Below are positions 56,190 to 64,000 of a stretch of DNA of 64,000 nt, in pieces; the stretch's first letter is position 1; the number at the start of each line of letters is the position of its first letter. Made by a program: the position numbers and the translations under genes. Source of the DNA: Thiothrix lacustris DSM 21227. Lineage in GTDB: Bacteria; Pseudomonadota; Gammaproteobacteria; Thiotrichales; Thiotrichaceae. Below the pieces are notes generated by a model, which made no database searches, had not been told where the DNA came from, and worked only from the letters and a program-made list of their open reading frames with translations. The stretch covers positions 126,682 through 190,681 of the forward strand of contig NZ_KK211257.1 of assembly GCF_000621325.1 (NCBI RefSeq), given 5' to 3'.

Positions 56190-58279
56190 GTTGCATTGCC
56201 TCGGCGAGTATTGGTGTGGATGTTGACAGCCATTTTACACAGGGGGAAGCCACTGCACCCCCAGAATGCGCCGTATTTGCTGGTGCGTTGCACCATCGCC
56301 TTGCCGCAGAGTGGGCAGATTTTGCTTTCCGGTGGGATGTCAGTGCTTTGAGCGGTGCTAGGCTGCGCTGGTTTGGGGCGAAATTCCGTTGCCAGTGCTT
56401 CAGGGGTAGTGCCACCTGCCCCGGCTTTGGCGCGTTCCAGCACTTTCAGTAGCCAGGTTTGCTGCTTTTCCATGAACTGTTCCAACAGCATTTCGCCATT
56501 GGCGACGGCTTCGAGCGCCTGTTCCCATGCAGCCGTCAGTGCCGGATCTTTGACGGCGTTAGGTAACATGCTGATCAAGGCATTGCCTTTGGCGGTGACG
56601 CGTAGGCATTTCTTTTTGCCTTCGCGCTCCAGCAGTTTGCGGGTCAACAGGGTTTCGATGATGGCGGCGCGGGTGGCTTCGGTGCCAATGCCCGCGTTTT
56701 CCTTGAGGATGGCTTTGAGCTTGGGATTTTCGACCTGCTTGGCGATGCCCTTCATGGCCTGAATCAGCGTGCCTTCGGTGTAAGGGGCGGGTGGTTTGGT
56801 TTGGCGTTGCAGGGTTTCGGTGTCCTGCACCAGCACATTGTCACCCACCGTGAGTTTGGGTAAGGCTTGCGCGGTTTCATCGGTTTTAGCGTCTTTGTCA
56901 GATTTGACGAGGGTGTCATCGCCCGGTTCCTGATAGGCAATTTTCCAGCCCGCTACCCGATCCACTCGACCGGAGGCGCGGAATTTGTAGCCTTGGCAGT
57001 CGAGTTCAATCACGGTTTGATCGTATTCGTAAGCAGGGAAAAACTGTGCCAGATAACGCTTGCGGATCAGATCATAGATGAAAAACTCGCTTTCCGACAA
57101 GCGTTCGATACTGCCCTTGGCGGCGGTGGGAATAATGCCGTGGTGGGCGGTAATTTTGCTGTCATCCCACGCTTTGCTTTTACGGCTGGGGTCGGCTTGC
57201 GTGACCAGCGGGGATAAGTTGCGGTCGGTTTGCACCAATGCCTGAAACACGGCCGCCGCATCGGCGTGTTGGGAGCGCGGCAGGTAGCCGCAGTCAGTAC
57301 GTGGGTAGGTGGTGAGTTTATAGGTTTCGTACAAGGCTTGTGCCACATCCAGCACTTGTTTGGCGCTCATGCCCCAGCGCCGTGAGGCTTCCACCTGTAA
57401 GCCGGAAAGGTCGTAGGGCAACGGGGCATTCTGGCGCTTGCGTTCGGTATCGCAACGCAGCACGCTGGCTTGCTCGCCTTTGCAGGAGGTTGCTATCTGT
57501 TGGGCGAGTGCCCTGTCTATACAACGGCCTTCCGCGTCAATGCCTTCCTTGCCTTTGGGGGGAACCCAGTTGGCTTTGAAGGTTTGTGGCGCATCATGGG
57601 GCAGGCAAATGGCGCTGACATCCCAGTAATCCACCGGCTCGAAATGTTTGATGTGGGCATCGCGGTCAGCGACCAGTCGCAGGGTAGGGGTTTGCACTCT
57701 GCCAACGCTTAATGCGCCACTTTTTGCGCCGAGTTGCCCACTGTATTGGGCAGCGAGTGTGTAGGCGCGGCTGAGGTTCATGCCTACCAGCCAGTCGGCA
57801 CGGCTACGCGCCAGCCCGGCTTGATAGAGTTTCTCGGTGTCTGCACCCGGTTTGAGTTGCCCTAGGGCTTTGCGGATGCTGGCGTCGTCGAGGGCTGATA
57901 GCCACAGGCGCGATATTTGCCCGTGGTAACAGCAGCATTCCATGACTTCGCGGGCAATCATTTCGCCTTCGCGGTCAGCATCCGTGGCGATGATGACGTG
58001 CTGCGCTTTGGCTAACAGTGCCTTGATCACTTTGAATTGTTTGGCGCCGGATTTTTTGACTTCCAGCTTCCACTGTTCTGGCAGGATAGGCAGGGAAGCA
58101 AAACTCCAGCGTTTGTATTGCTCGCCATAGGCTTCAGGTTCGGCTTGTTCCAGCAAATGCCCAAAGCACCAAGTTACAGTGATGCCTTGGCCTTGTAAGA
58201 AACCGTCACCTCGTCCATTCGCACCAAGTACACGGGCAATATCCCGCGCTTGGCTGGGTTTTTCACACAAGTAAAGCAT
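56186..58279 (-). CDS. topB: DNA topoisomerase III
   Basis: A 697-residue type IA topoisomerase for decatenation and recombination intermediates. The Toprim acidic triad is in ATDADREGE (residues 99-106), and the active-site Tyr325 is in TTYPRTDCGYLPRS. SVGRVQTPTLRLVADRD and the C-terminal four-cysteine zinc element CPLCGKAM...CSGFPLCKM are present. Length and motifs are those of chromosomal TopB. 278 bp of AT-rich DNA without a recognisable gene precede the start. Confidence 0.95.
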   Translation of the reverse strand: MLYLCEKPSQARDIARVLGANGRGDGFLQGQGITVTWCFGHLLEQAEPEAYGEQYKRWSFASLPILPEQWKLEVKKSGAKQFKVIKALLAKAQHVIIATDADREGEMIAREVMECCCYHGQISRLWLSALDDASIRKALGQLKPGADTEKLYQAGLARSRADWLVGMNLSRAYTLAAQYSGQLGAKSGALSVGRVQTPTLRLVADRDAHIKHFEPVDYWDVSAICLPHDAPQTFKANWVPPKGKEGIDAEGRCIDRALAQQIATSCKGEQASVLRCDTERKRQNAPLPYDLSGLQVEASRRWGMSAKQVLDVAQALYETYKLTTYPRTDCGYLPRSQHADAAAVFQALVQTDRNLSPLVTQADPSRKSKAWDDSKITAHHGIIPTAAKGSIERLSESEFFIYDLIRKRYLAQFFPAYEYDQTVIELDCQGYKFRASGRVDRVAGWKIAYQEPGDDTLVKSDKDAKTDETAQALPKLTVGDNVLVQDTETLQRQTKPPAPYTEGTLIQAMKGIAKQVENPKLKAILKENAGIGTEATRAAIIETLLTRKLLEREGKKKCLRVTAKGNALISMLPNAVKDPALTAAWEQALEAVANGEMLLEQFMEKQQTWLLKVLERAKAGAGGTTPEALATEFRPKPAQPSTAQSTDIPPESKICPLCGKAMVQRTSKYGAFWGCSGFPLCKMAVNIHTNTRRGNAT

Positions 58280-58557
58280 AGTTATTATGGTTCAGATTGG
58301 TCATTGTGAGCATCATAGGCATTTGTAGGTAATGCAGCAAATCTTGTTATTGTGAAGATCTTTTATTTTCATGATGCACCTGTTATTCTAAGGTGTGTCG
58401 TGCTGAAACAGTTGTGTCCGTTTTATTTAGTCTTGATTTTATTCCGTCAGATTATCAGATTAACGCCTTTCCTAATAATAAATGATTGATGTCAGCTATT
58501 ATCGCCGTTCAATAATCTTTTAATGGTTTTATTTGAACATATCAGTTGAGGAAATGA

Positions 58558-59016
58558 ATGAACAAAAAACCTTCTTCAGGAAGTTTTGATATTATCCTGG
58601 ATATGGAACATGTCGGTCATAGGGATAACGTGTGCATGTCTTTTGGCGCAGGTCTATTCAGAAAGCTCGGTTGGGTTTCGGGTAGTTGGTTGGCTTTTGA
58701 TACCAGTGAAACCGGGCAGATCGCCTTTCATCAAGTTGAAGAACCTTCTGAAACCACGTTCAATGTCAGAAAACTCAAACTTCAAGGCGGCTTTTATAAA
58801 GTCTGTTTTTATTCACCCCTGTACCGTTTTCCTAAAGGCGTGGCGTTATCCAAAGAAAAAGCCTTGTTTAATGCGAATAGTTGGACGTTGACTCTGGCTA
58901 TTCCCGAAGAATACTGGGTTTTACCAGAAGAGGATGTTCCACCAGCTCAAGCTCGAGCGCCGGTTTCCCGTGAGTTGAGCGTTGATGATATTGCGGCTGC
59001 TTTTAGTAAGATGTAA
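58558..59016 (+). CDS. Soluble protein of unknown function
   Basis: A 152-residue cytoplasmic protein with predicted mixed strand/helix structure in its first 115 residues (FDIILDMEHVGHRDNVCMSFGAGLFRK, KLQGGFYKVCFYSPLYRFPKG). A Pro/Ala linker then leads to a short helix ELSVDDIAAAFSKM at the end, which resembles a docking peptide. I recognise no family. GAGGAAATG precedes the start. It converges with the iron-transporter ATPase gene and overlaps its end by 14 bp. Confidence 0.6.
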   Translation: MNKKPSSGSFDIILDMEHVGHRDNVCMSFGAGLFRKLGWVSGSWLAFDTSETGQIAFHQVEEPSETTFNVRKLKLQGGFYKVCFYSPLYRFPKGVALSKEKALFNANSWTLTLAIPEEYWVLPEEDVPPAQARAPVSRELSVDDIAAAFSKM

Positions 59017-60055
59017 GCGTCGGTAAAATAACCAGATGTTGCAAGTCTAATTCAATACAAACACTTGCACCAATCGGATGGGCTTGGTGGCTGGGTGTTA
59101 ATGCCAATAGCTGACTACCATCGTTTAGTGCCAGCCCATATAAATATTCTGCGCCCCGAAATCCTCGCGATATGACGGTTGCTGGGTGCGGTGAGTCTGC
59201 TACCAACCGCAAGTCATCCGGGCGAATTAACACACTGACCGGGCATTCTGGCTGGCAACTTTCAGGTACATCGCCGTGTACATTGCCCAGTGCTGTCGCG
59301 ACGGTGTTGTGGTTTAAAACGATACCGGGTAGCAAGACCCCTTGCCCGATGAACCCCGCCACAAAGGCGTTTGCGGGTTTGTGATACAGGTTGTAACCCG
59401 TATCCCACTGCTGCAAACGCCCCTGTTGCAACACGCCAATTTCGTCTGCCATTGCAAAGGCTTCGTGCTGGTCGTGCGTGACCAGAATCGCGGTCATGCC
59501 TTCGCGCTTGAGAATGTCGCGGACTTCCCGCGCCAACATTTCGCGCAATTCCACATCCTGACTGCCGAAAGGCTCGTCCAGCAATAATAAGCGTGGGCGT
59601 GGCGCGAGCGCCCGTGCCAGTGCAATGCGCTGTTGCTGCCCGCCAGAAAGCTCATGCGGGTAACGTTTTGCATAGCCCGGTAGATTGACCAGTTCCAGCA
59701 ATTCCGCCACCCGCCGCGCCTTATCCTGGCTGGACTGTTTGCGAATGCCGAAGGTAATGTTGTCGGCAATATTCAGGTGCGGAAACAGTGCGTAATCCTG
59801 AAACACCATGCCGATAGTGCGCTTTTCCGGGGGCAAGTGCGTGTTGTGGTCACTGATAAGCTGTCCATTCAGCGTGATACTGCCTTGTGTGACGGACTCG
59901 AAACCGGCAATCGCCCGTAACAGCGTCGTTTTGCCGCAACCACTCGGCCCTAGCAAGCAGCCGATTTGCCCGTCTTCCACCGTCAGGCTCACCGCGTGTA
60001 CGACGGCGTTGTTGCTGTAACGGATGTGGATGTTTTGTAGGGTCAGTTTACTCAT
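59003..60055 (-). CDS. fbpC: Fe(3+) ABC transporter ATP-binding protein
   Basis: A 350-residue ATPase of the FbpABC ferric-ion importer. Walker A is GPSGCGKTT (36-44), the Q-loop is in MVFQDYALFPHL, the signature is LSGGQQQR (136-143) and Walker B is LLLLDEPFGSQD. The C-terminal TOBE-like domain contains LIRPDDLRLV. The start ATG 60055 overlaps the fbpB stop; an upstream in-frame TTG is unlikely. It is the last gene of the operon. Confidence 0.93.
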   Translation of the reverse strand: MSKLTLQNIHIRYSNNAVVHAVSLTVEDGQIGCLLGPSGCGKTTLLRAIAGFESVTQGSITLNGQLISDHNTHLPPEKRTIGMVFQDYALFPHLNIADNITFGIRKQSSQDKARRVAELLELVNLPGYAKRYPHELSGGQQQRIALARALAPRPRLLLLDEPFGSQDVELREMLAREVRDILKREGMTAILVTHDQHEAFAMADEIGVLQQGRLQQWDTGYNLYHKPANAFVAGFIGQGVLLPGIVLNHNTVATALGNVHGDVPESCQPECPVSVLIRPDDLRLVADSPHPATVISRGFRGAEYLYGLALNDGSQLLALTPSHQAHPIGASVCIELDLQHLVILPTLTSY

Positions 60056-61692
60056 CAATGTTCCCCCGCCCGCGATTTACCAATCGAGCGACTCAATAAA
60101 ATTACCGGAATAATCCCCGCCACCACGATCATCAGTGAGGGCAGACCCGCATCCGCCAGCCGTTCATCCGAAGCCAATTCATACGCCCGCACTGCCAAGG
60201 TATTGAAGTTGAAGGGGCGTAAAATCAGCGTAGCAGGCAGCTCCTTCAACACATCCACAAACACCAGCAAAATAGCAGTGAGTAATGTGCCTTTCATCAG
60301 CGGTAAATGCAGGCGGTGCAACACACCAAATGCACTCAAACCCAGCGAACGCCCGGCATTATCCAGCGTCGGTTTAATCTTCCCCAACCCGGCTTCCACC
60401 GTTTGCAAGGACACCGCCAGAAAACGCACGTTGTAAGCAAACAGCACGGTAAACAGCGTGCCACTCAGCACCAGCCCGATCGTGCTGCCTCGCCATTGCT
60501 GGCTGATAGTGTTGAGTTGCGTATCCATCCACGCAAATGGGATCAGTACCCCGATCGCAATTACCGTGCCGGGAATCGCATAACCCATCGCCGCTATCCG
60601 CGCTGTCAGGTTGACCAGCGGATCGTTGCTCAAGCGCTTGCCGTAGCCCAGAATCAGCGCCAAGAGCAAGGCAAACAGTGCCGCCAAACTTGCCAGCATA
60701 ATGCTGTTCCACACCAGCTTGATGAAATCAGCATCCAAGCCGTTGGTAGCGGTGGTGACACTCCAGTACAGCAATTGCCCGACGGGAATCACGAAACCGA
60801 GCAGCAAGGGCAGGGCGCAGACCAGTACCGCCGCGACCGCATAACTTCCCCGCAAGGGATAGCGCGGCAACCGCGAATACTTGCTGGACGTATGATGGTA
60901 ACGTGCCTTGTGCCGTGACCAGCGTTCCAACAGGATCAGCACGAACACAAACCCCATCAGCAAGGCCGCGAGTTGTGACGCAGCTGCATGATCACCCAAC
61001 CCAAACCACGTGCGGAAAATACCCGTGGTAAACGTCGTTACCCCGAAATATTGCACCGTGCCAAAATCCGCCAACGTTTCCATCAACGCCAGCGACAAGC
61101 CGGTAATAATGGCAGGCCGCGCCAACGGCAAAGCCACGCGAAAGAAACTCTGCCACTGGTTTGACCCCAGTGTGCGGCTCACTTCCAGCACACAAATCGA
61201 CTGTTCCAGAAAGGCTGCCCTTGCCAGCAAATACACATACGGGAACAACACCAAGGAGAGCATGGTGATGGCACCACCCAGCGAACGCACATTCGGGAAG
61301 TAATAATCGCCATAGCCCCAGCCGGTCAGCTCACGCAGCAGGCTTTGCACGGGGCCGGAAAAATCCAGCATCCCGGTATAGGTGTAGGCAATAATGTAAG
61401 CAGGCATAGCCAGCGGCAACAGCAATGCCCATTCAAAAAAGCGTTGCCCCGGAAACTGGCACATGCTGTTTAGCCATGCCGCCGGAAGCCCCAGCAGCAA
61501 TACGCCAAAACCCACGCCCAGCACCAGCCACAAGGTATTCAGCAAGTAATCGCTGAGCACCGTTTCACGCAAATGTTGCCAAACCTCGGGCGCAGGCACG
61601 AACACATAGCCGAACACCGCAAGGATAGGCAAGGCGGTCAGCAGTGCCATGCTCAACAGCACAGCACGCCACAGCAGGGGTTTTATTTCCAC
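60055..61692 (-). CDS. fbpB: Fe(3+) ABC transporter permease
   Basis: A 545-residue inner-membrane permease formed by two fused halves, about twelve helices in total. Both coupling loops with the EAA-type motif are visible, LEVSRTLGSNQWQSFFRVALPLARP in the first half and EAGLGKIKPTLDNAGRSLG in the second. It overlaps fbpA by 10 bp and fbpC by 1 bp, so expression is coupled. Confidence 0.92.
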   Translation of the reverse strand: MEIKPLLWRAVLLSMALLTALPILAVFGYVFVPAPEVWQHLRETVLSDYLLNTLWLVLGVGFGVLLLGLPAAWLNSMCQFPGQRFFEWALLLPLAMPAYIIAYTYTGMLDFSGPVQSLLRELTGWGYGDYYFPNVRSLGGAITMLSLVLFPYVYLLARAAFLEQSICVLEVSRTLGSNQWQSFFRVALPLARPAIITGLSLALMETLADFGTVQYFGVTTFTTGIFRTWFGLGDHAAASQLAALLMGFVFVLILLERWSRHKARYHHTSSKYSRLPRYPLRGSYAVAAVLVCALPLLLGFVIPVGQLLYWSVTTATNGLDADFIKLVWNSIMLASLAALFALLLALILGYGKRLSNDPLVNLTARIAAMGYAIPGTVIAIGVLIPFAWMDTQLNTISQQWRGSTIGLVLSGTLFTVLFAYNVRFLAVSLQTVEAGLGKIKPTLDNAGRSLGLSAFGVLHRLHLPLMKGTLLTAILLVFVDVLKELPATLILRPFNFNTLAVRAYELASDERLADAGLPSLMIVVAGIIPVILLSRSIGKSRAGEH

Positions 61693-62705
61693 CCAGCTTT
61701 ATCCATGATTTTGACGGCTTCGGCATTGTGTTTGCCAAGTTCCGACAAGTTCAGGCTATCCGCTTTGAACTCACCCCAGCCTTGCAGCATGTCGCCAATA
61801 GCGACGCCCGCTTTCACCGGGTACTCATGGTTGGCTTCGGCGTACCATTGCTGCGATTCGTCGTTCACCAGAAATTCCATCAGTTTGACGGCGTTATCCT
61901 TGTTTTTGGCGGTTTTGGTGACAGTCGCGCCGCTGATATTGATATGCGTGCCACGGTCTGCTTGATTAGGCCAGAAAATCGCGACTTTTTCGGCAGCGGC
62001 TTTGTCTTCCGCATTTTCACCTGCCAGCATTTGCCCGTAGTAGTAGGTGTTGGAAATGGCAATGTCGCACTGTCCGGCCGCCGCCGCTTTGATCTGATCG
62101 CGGTCGCCACCTTCGGGGGGGCGGGCAAAGTTTTTCACCAAGCCATCAGCCCATGCCTGTGCTTTTTCCACGCCATTGACTGCCATCATCGACCCCAGCA
62201 TCGACTGGTTGTAAATGTTGTCGGAAGAGCGGATACAAATACGGCTTTTCCATTTTGGGTCAGTCAAATCTTCGTAGGTGGAAAGTTCTTCCGGTTTCAC
62301 CTTGCCCTTCACGTAGAAAATCGGGCGGGCGCGGGAAGTCAGGCCAAACCATTGGTTATTTGCGTCACGCAGATTAGCGGGAATGGCCTTTGTCAGTACC
62401 TCGGATTCAACGGGCTGGGTTAGCCCCATTTCCACCGCGCGGTAGAGGCGGCCTGCATCAGCCGTCATCAGCAGATCAGCCGGAGTATTGTCGCCTTCGA
62501 GCCGGAGGCGTTCCAGCAAGGCATCATCCTTGCCGGTGACGAGGTTAACGGCAATGCCGGTCTGTGCGGTAAATTTGTCGAACAGCGGTTTGATCAATTG
62601 CTCCTTACGAGCGGAATAGACGTTCACTTCGCCATCTGCCAGTGCAAGGGAGGGCAGGCTAAGGGGTAGCAGCGTTAGTAGAGCAAGTGAAATATTTTTA
62701 ATCAT
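61683..62705 (-). CDS. fbpA: Fe(3+) ABC transporter periplasmic binding protein
   Basis: A 340-residue periplasmic iron-binding protein with a Sec signal ending at about residue 23 (SLALA-DG). The N-terminal mature block VNVYSARKEQLIKPLFDKFTAQTGI and the iron-binding tyrosine cluster Y221-Y223 in ISNTYYYGQM are typical of FbpA/FutA-type proteins. It is the first gene of the fbpABC operon, whose promoter region contains Fur-box-like sequences. Confidence 0.94.
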   Translation of the reverse strand: MIKNISLALLTLLPLSLPSLALADGEVNVYSARKEQLIKPLFDKFTAQTGIAVNLVTGKDDALLERLRLEGDNTPADLLMTADAGRLYRAVEMGLTQPVESEVLTKAIPANLRDANNQWFGLTSRARPIFYVKGKVKPEELSTYEDLTDPKWKSRICIRSSDNIYNQSMLGSMMAVNGVEKAQAWADGLVKNFARPPEGGDRDQIKAAAAGQCDIAISNTYYYGQMLAGENAEDKAAAEKVAIFWPNQADRGTHINISGATVTKTAKNKDNAVKLMEFLVNDESQQWYAEANHEYPVKAGVAIGDMLQGWGEFKADSLNLSELGKHNAEAVKIMDKAGWK

Positions 62706-62733
62706 GAGTTTATCGCCGATGAATGTTAATAGT

Positions 62734-62783
62734 ATAGATTCTCATTATCTATATTTGAAATAAGAATGCAAGTAATTCTCATT
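62734..62783 (-). promoter_or_regulatory. Fur-box-like sequences upstream of fbpA
   Basis: On the minus strand, ATAGATAATGAGAATCTATA-like bases (62734-62750) and AATGAGAATTACTTGCATTC (62763-62783) contain the AATGAGAAT half-sites of Fur boxes. Iron repression of fbpABC is likely. The distal site overlaps the end of the MerR-family gene. Confidence 0.55.
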
Positions 62784-63258
62784 TTTGTCCTGATTCCAGA
62801 TCAGGTGGGCAGATATGGGGTGTTTGCCATAGGTGTGTTGGTGAGACGGCGTTGCAGCAATCTCTTTCCTCCAACGTTTCCAGCAAACGGCAATGCGCTG
62901 CTGTCCTGCTTTGGCATCCGGCAAGTTGTTCCAATGCTGTACGGATAGCTTGCATATCACGGATTCTGGCATCCACTTCTGCTATGTGTTTTTGCACCAG
63001 TTGATCGGCGGTATCACAAGGCTGATGTGGTTGGTCGGTCAATTGCAGCAGGGAGCGGATTTCTTCCAAACTAAAACCCAGCTCACGCCCGCGTCGGATA
63101 AAACGCAGCCGTTTTATATCGTCTTCACGGTAATGCCGATAACCGCTACTGGAGCGGGCAGGCGAAGGCAACAAGCCAGTGCGTTCGTAGTACCGGATGG
63201 TTTCAATATTTACCCCGGATGCTTGACTCAGTTTTCCAATCGTCAATGTTGTGTTCAT
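62779..63258 (-). CDS. cadR: MerR-family heavy-metal-responsive regulator (CadR/PbrR/ZntR type)
   Basis: A 159-residue metal-sensing activator that untwists a long-spacer promoter. A winged helix (LTIGKLSQASGVNIETIRYYERTGLL, RHYREDDIKRLRFIRRGRELGFSLEEIRSLL) precedes the dimerisation helix. Metal cysteines are C81, C115 and C123, with an extra CC at 134-135 and C150, plus histidines in the tail. The pattern favours Zn/Cd/Pb over copper or superoxide sensors. It is divergent from a cation transporter across a perfect operator. Confidence 0.85.
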   Translation of the reverse strand: MNTTLTIGKLSQASGVNIETIRYYERTGLLPSPARSSSGYRHYREDDIKRLRFIRRGRELGFSLEEIRSLLQLTDQPHQPCDTADQLVQKHIAEVDARIRDMQAIRTALEQLAGCQSRTAAHCRLLETLEERDCCNAVSPTHLWQTPHICPPDLESGQK

Positions 63259-63261
63259 GGC

Positions 63262-63292
63262 TTGACCCTGTAGCGACTACAGGGTTTAGCAT
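63262..63292 (+). promoter_or_regulatory. MerR-type promoter and operator for the cation transporter
   Basis: TTGACC (63262-63267) and TAGCAT (63287-63292) are separated by 19 bp, the extended spacer of MerR-family promoters. The spacer region holds a perfect dyad ACCCTGTAG-cga-CTACAGGGT (63265-63285). Confidence 0.88.
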
Positions 63293-63321
63293 ACCCCCAA
63301 TAGAACGATTTGGAGAAATGT

Positions 63322-64000
63322 ATGAGCGCACAATGTGGTTGTAACCACAGTTGCAGTACCGAAGCCAAACCCCCACAAGGGCGTTATCGCCTGATCTTAT
63401 GGCTGGCGTTGCTCATCAATGCCGCCATGTTTGGGGTGGAAATGCTATTCGGAGTATGGGCGCAATCGGCTTCTTTGCTGGCAGACTCGCTCGACTTTTT
63501 CGGGGATGCTGCCAACTACGGTGTCAGCTTGTGGGTACTGGGGATGGGGTTGGCTATCCGTGCCAAAGCATCCTTGCTGAAAGCCGCAACGATGGCAGTA
63601 TTTGGGGTGTGGGTGCTGGGGCGTACTGGCTGGGGGTTATGGGCGGGAAACTTACCGGATGCCATGACAATGGGCAGTGTCGCACTGCTGGCGCTGGCTG
63701 CTAATGTGGTGGTTGCTGCCATGCTGTACGTTTACCGTGAGGGTGACAGCAATATGCGCAGTGTGTGGATTTGCTCACGCAATGATGCCATCGGCAATGT
63801 GGCGGTGGTATTGGCGGCGGTTGGGGTATTCGGCACAGCTTCCGGCTTGCCTGACTTGATCGTGGCGGGGGTGATGGCTACCTTGGCTTTGAGCGGGGCG
63901 TGGCAGACGTGGGGTTATGCCCAGCAGGATTTGCGCCGTGCAGCCGTTGAGGCTGTAGAAAAACCCTCCGAACCGCCATTTTGTGGGATAATCAAGCATC
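63322..64000 (+). CDS. Cation diffusion facilitator-type heavy-metal transporter (cut by window end)
   Basis: An open frame of 226 codons continues past the window edge. The Cys/His N-terminus MSAQCGCNHSCSTE may bind metal. About five or six membrane helices carry CDF blocks: SASLLADSLDFFGDAANYGVSL with acidic site residues, and SRNDAIGNVAVVLAAVGVFG. It exports Zn/Cd/Pb-like ions from the cytoplasm. GGAG precedes the ATG. Expression is predicted to be induced by the divergent MerR-family regulator. Confidence 0.87.
   Translation, partial: MSAQCGCNHSCSTEAKPPQGRYRLILWLALLINAAMFGVEMLFGVWAQSASLLADSLDFFGDAANYGVSLWVLGMGLAIRAKASLLKAATMAVFGVWVLGRTGWGLWAGNLPDAMTMGSVALLALAANVVVAAMLYVYREGDSNMRSVWICSRNDAIGNVAVVLAAVGVFGTASGLPDLIVAGVMATLALSGAWQTWGYAQQDLRRAAVEAVEKPSEPPFCGIIKH

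Noticed and set aside
1..64000. CRISPR array to go with the Cas6-like gene
   Set aside because: No regularly spaced direct repeats were found on reading the window.
1..64000. Insertion sequences, integrase or phage genes
   Set aside because: No transposase, integrase or phage structural protein was recognised; the tRNA genes have no adjacent integrase.

Overview
The window comes from a sulfur-oxidizing gammaproteobacterium, most likely a Thiotrichales/Thiothrix-like organism (inference). It carries a reverse-type dissimilatory sulfite reductase operon with dsrEFH and dsrL, periplasmic soxXA, a 14-gene complex I operon, and gammaproteobacterial synteny around ftsH, nusA and infB. The organism cannot be named for certain without a database search.

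Layout. 1-3.9 kb (minus): the 5' part of a glucokinase gene, overlapped by a very large GH15/phosphorylase-kinase-like gene. 4-6.5 kb (plus): an EamA exporter, a TauE/SafE permease and a 2OG-Fe(II) oxygenase. 6.6-8.7 kb: a secreted protein of unknown function, then soxX-soxA behind a perfect FNR-type palindrome. 8.7-10.7 kb: a small unknown protein, a PiuC-type hydroxylase and a membrane-anchored unknown protein. 10.76-13.32 kb (minus): an unusual accessory block made of a 63-aa protein, a cysteine-free DsrC paralogue (RspA type), an orphan Cas6/Cmx6-like RAMP protein, a 65-aa protein and a TauD-like dioxygenase.

13.6-24.65 kb (plus): dsrABEFHCMKLJOP. It has hairpins after dsrA and dsrC, and its intrinsic terminator lies inside the signal-peptide codons of the next gene, an L,D-transpeptidase. 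dsrN, dsrR and dsrS do not follow. 25.4-27 kb: two unknown proteins and yhbY. 27-33.2 kb: rlmE-ftsH-folP-glmM-tpiA-secG and tRNA-Leu(GAG). 33.5-48.3 kb: nuoABCDEFGHIJKLMN plus a DUF2818 gene. nuoG carries an in-frame 54-bp palindromic insertion. 48.3-54.8 kb: initiator tRNA-Met, rimP-nusA-infB-rbfA-truB. 54.7-58.3 kb (minus): an aldehyde dehydrogenase gene and topB. 58.6-62.7 kb: an unknown protein and a Fur-type fbpABC iron importer. 62.8-64 kb: a MerR-family metal sensor divergent from a cation transporter cut by the window end.

How the genes work together. SoxXA starts periplasmic thiosulfate/sulfane oxidation. The Dsr proteins oxidize sulfur in the cytoplasm: DsrEFH hand sulfur to DsrC, DsrAB with DsrL oxidizes it to sulfite, and DsrMKJOP reoxidizes DsrC and passes electrons to the quinone pool. 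Complex I links NADH and quinone. TauE/SafE could export a sulfur anion. FbpABC would supply the iron these Fe-S and heme proteins need.
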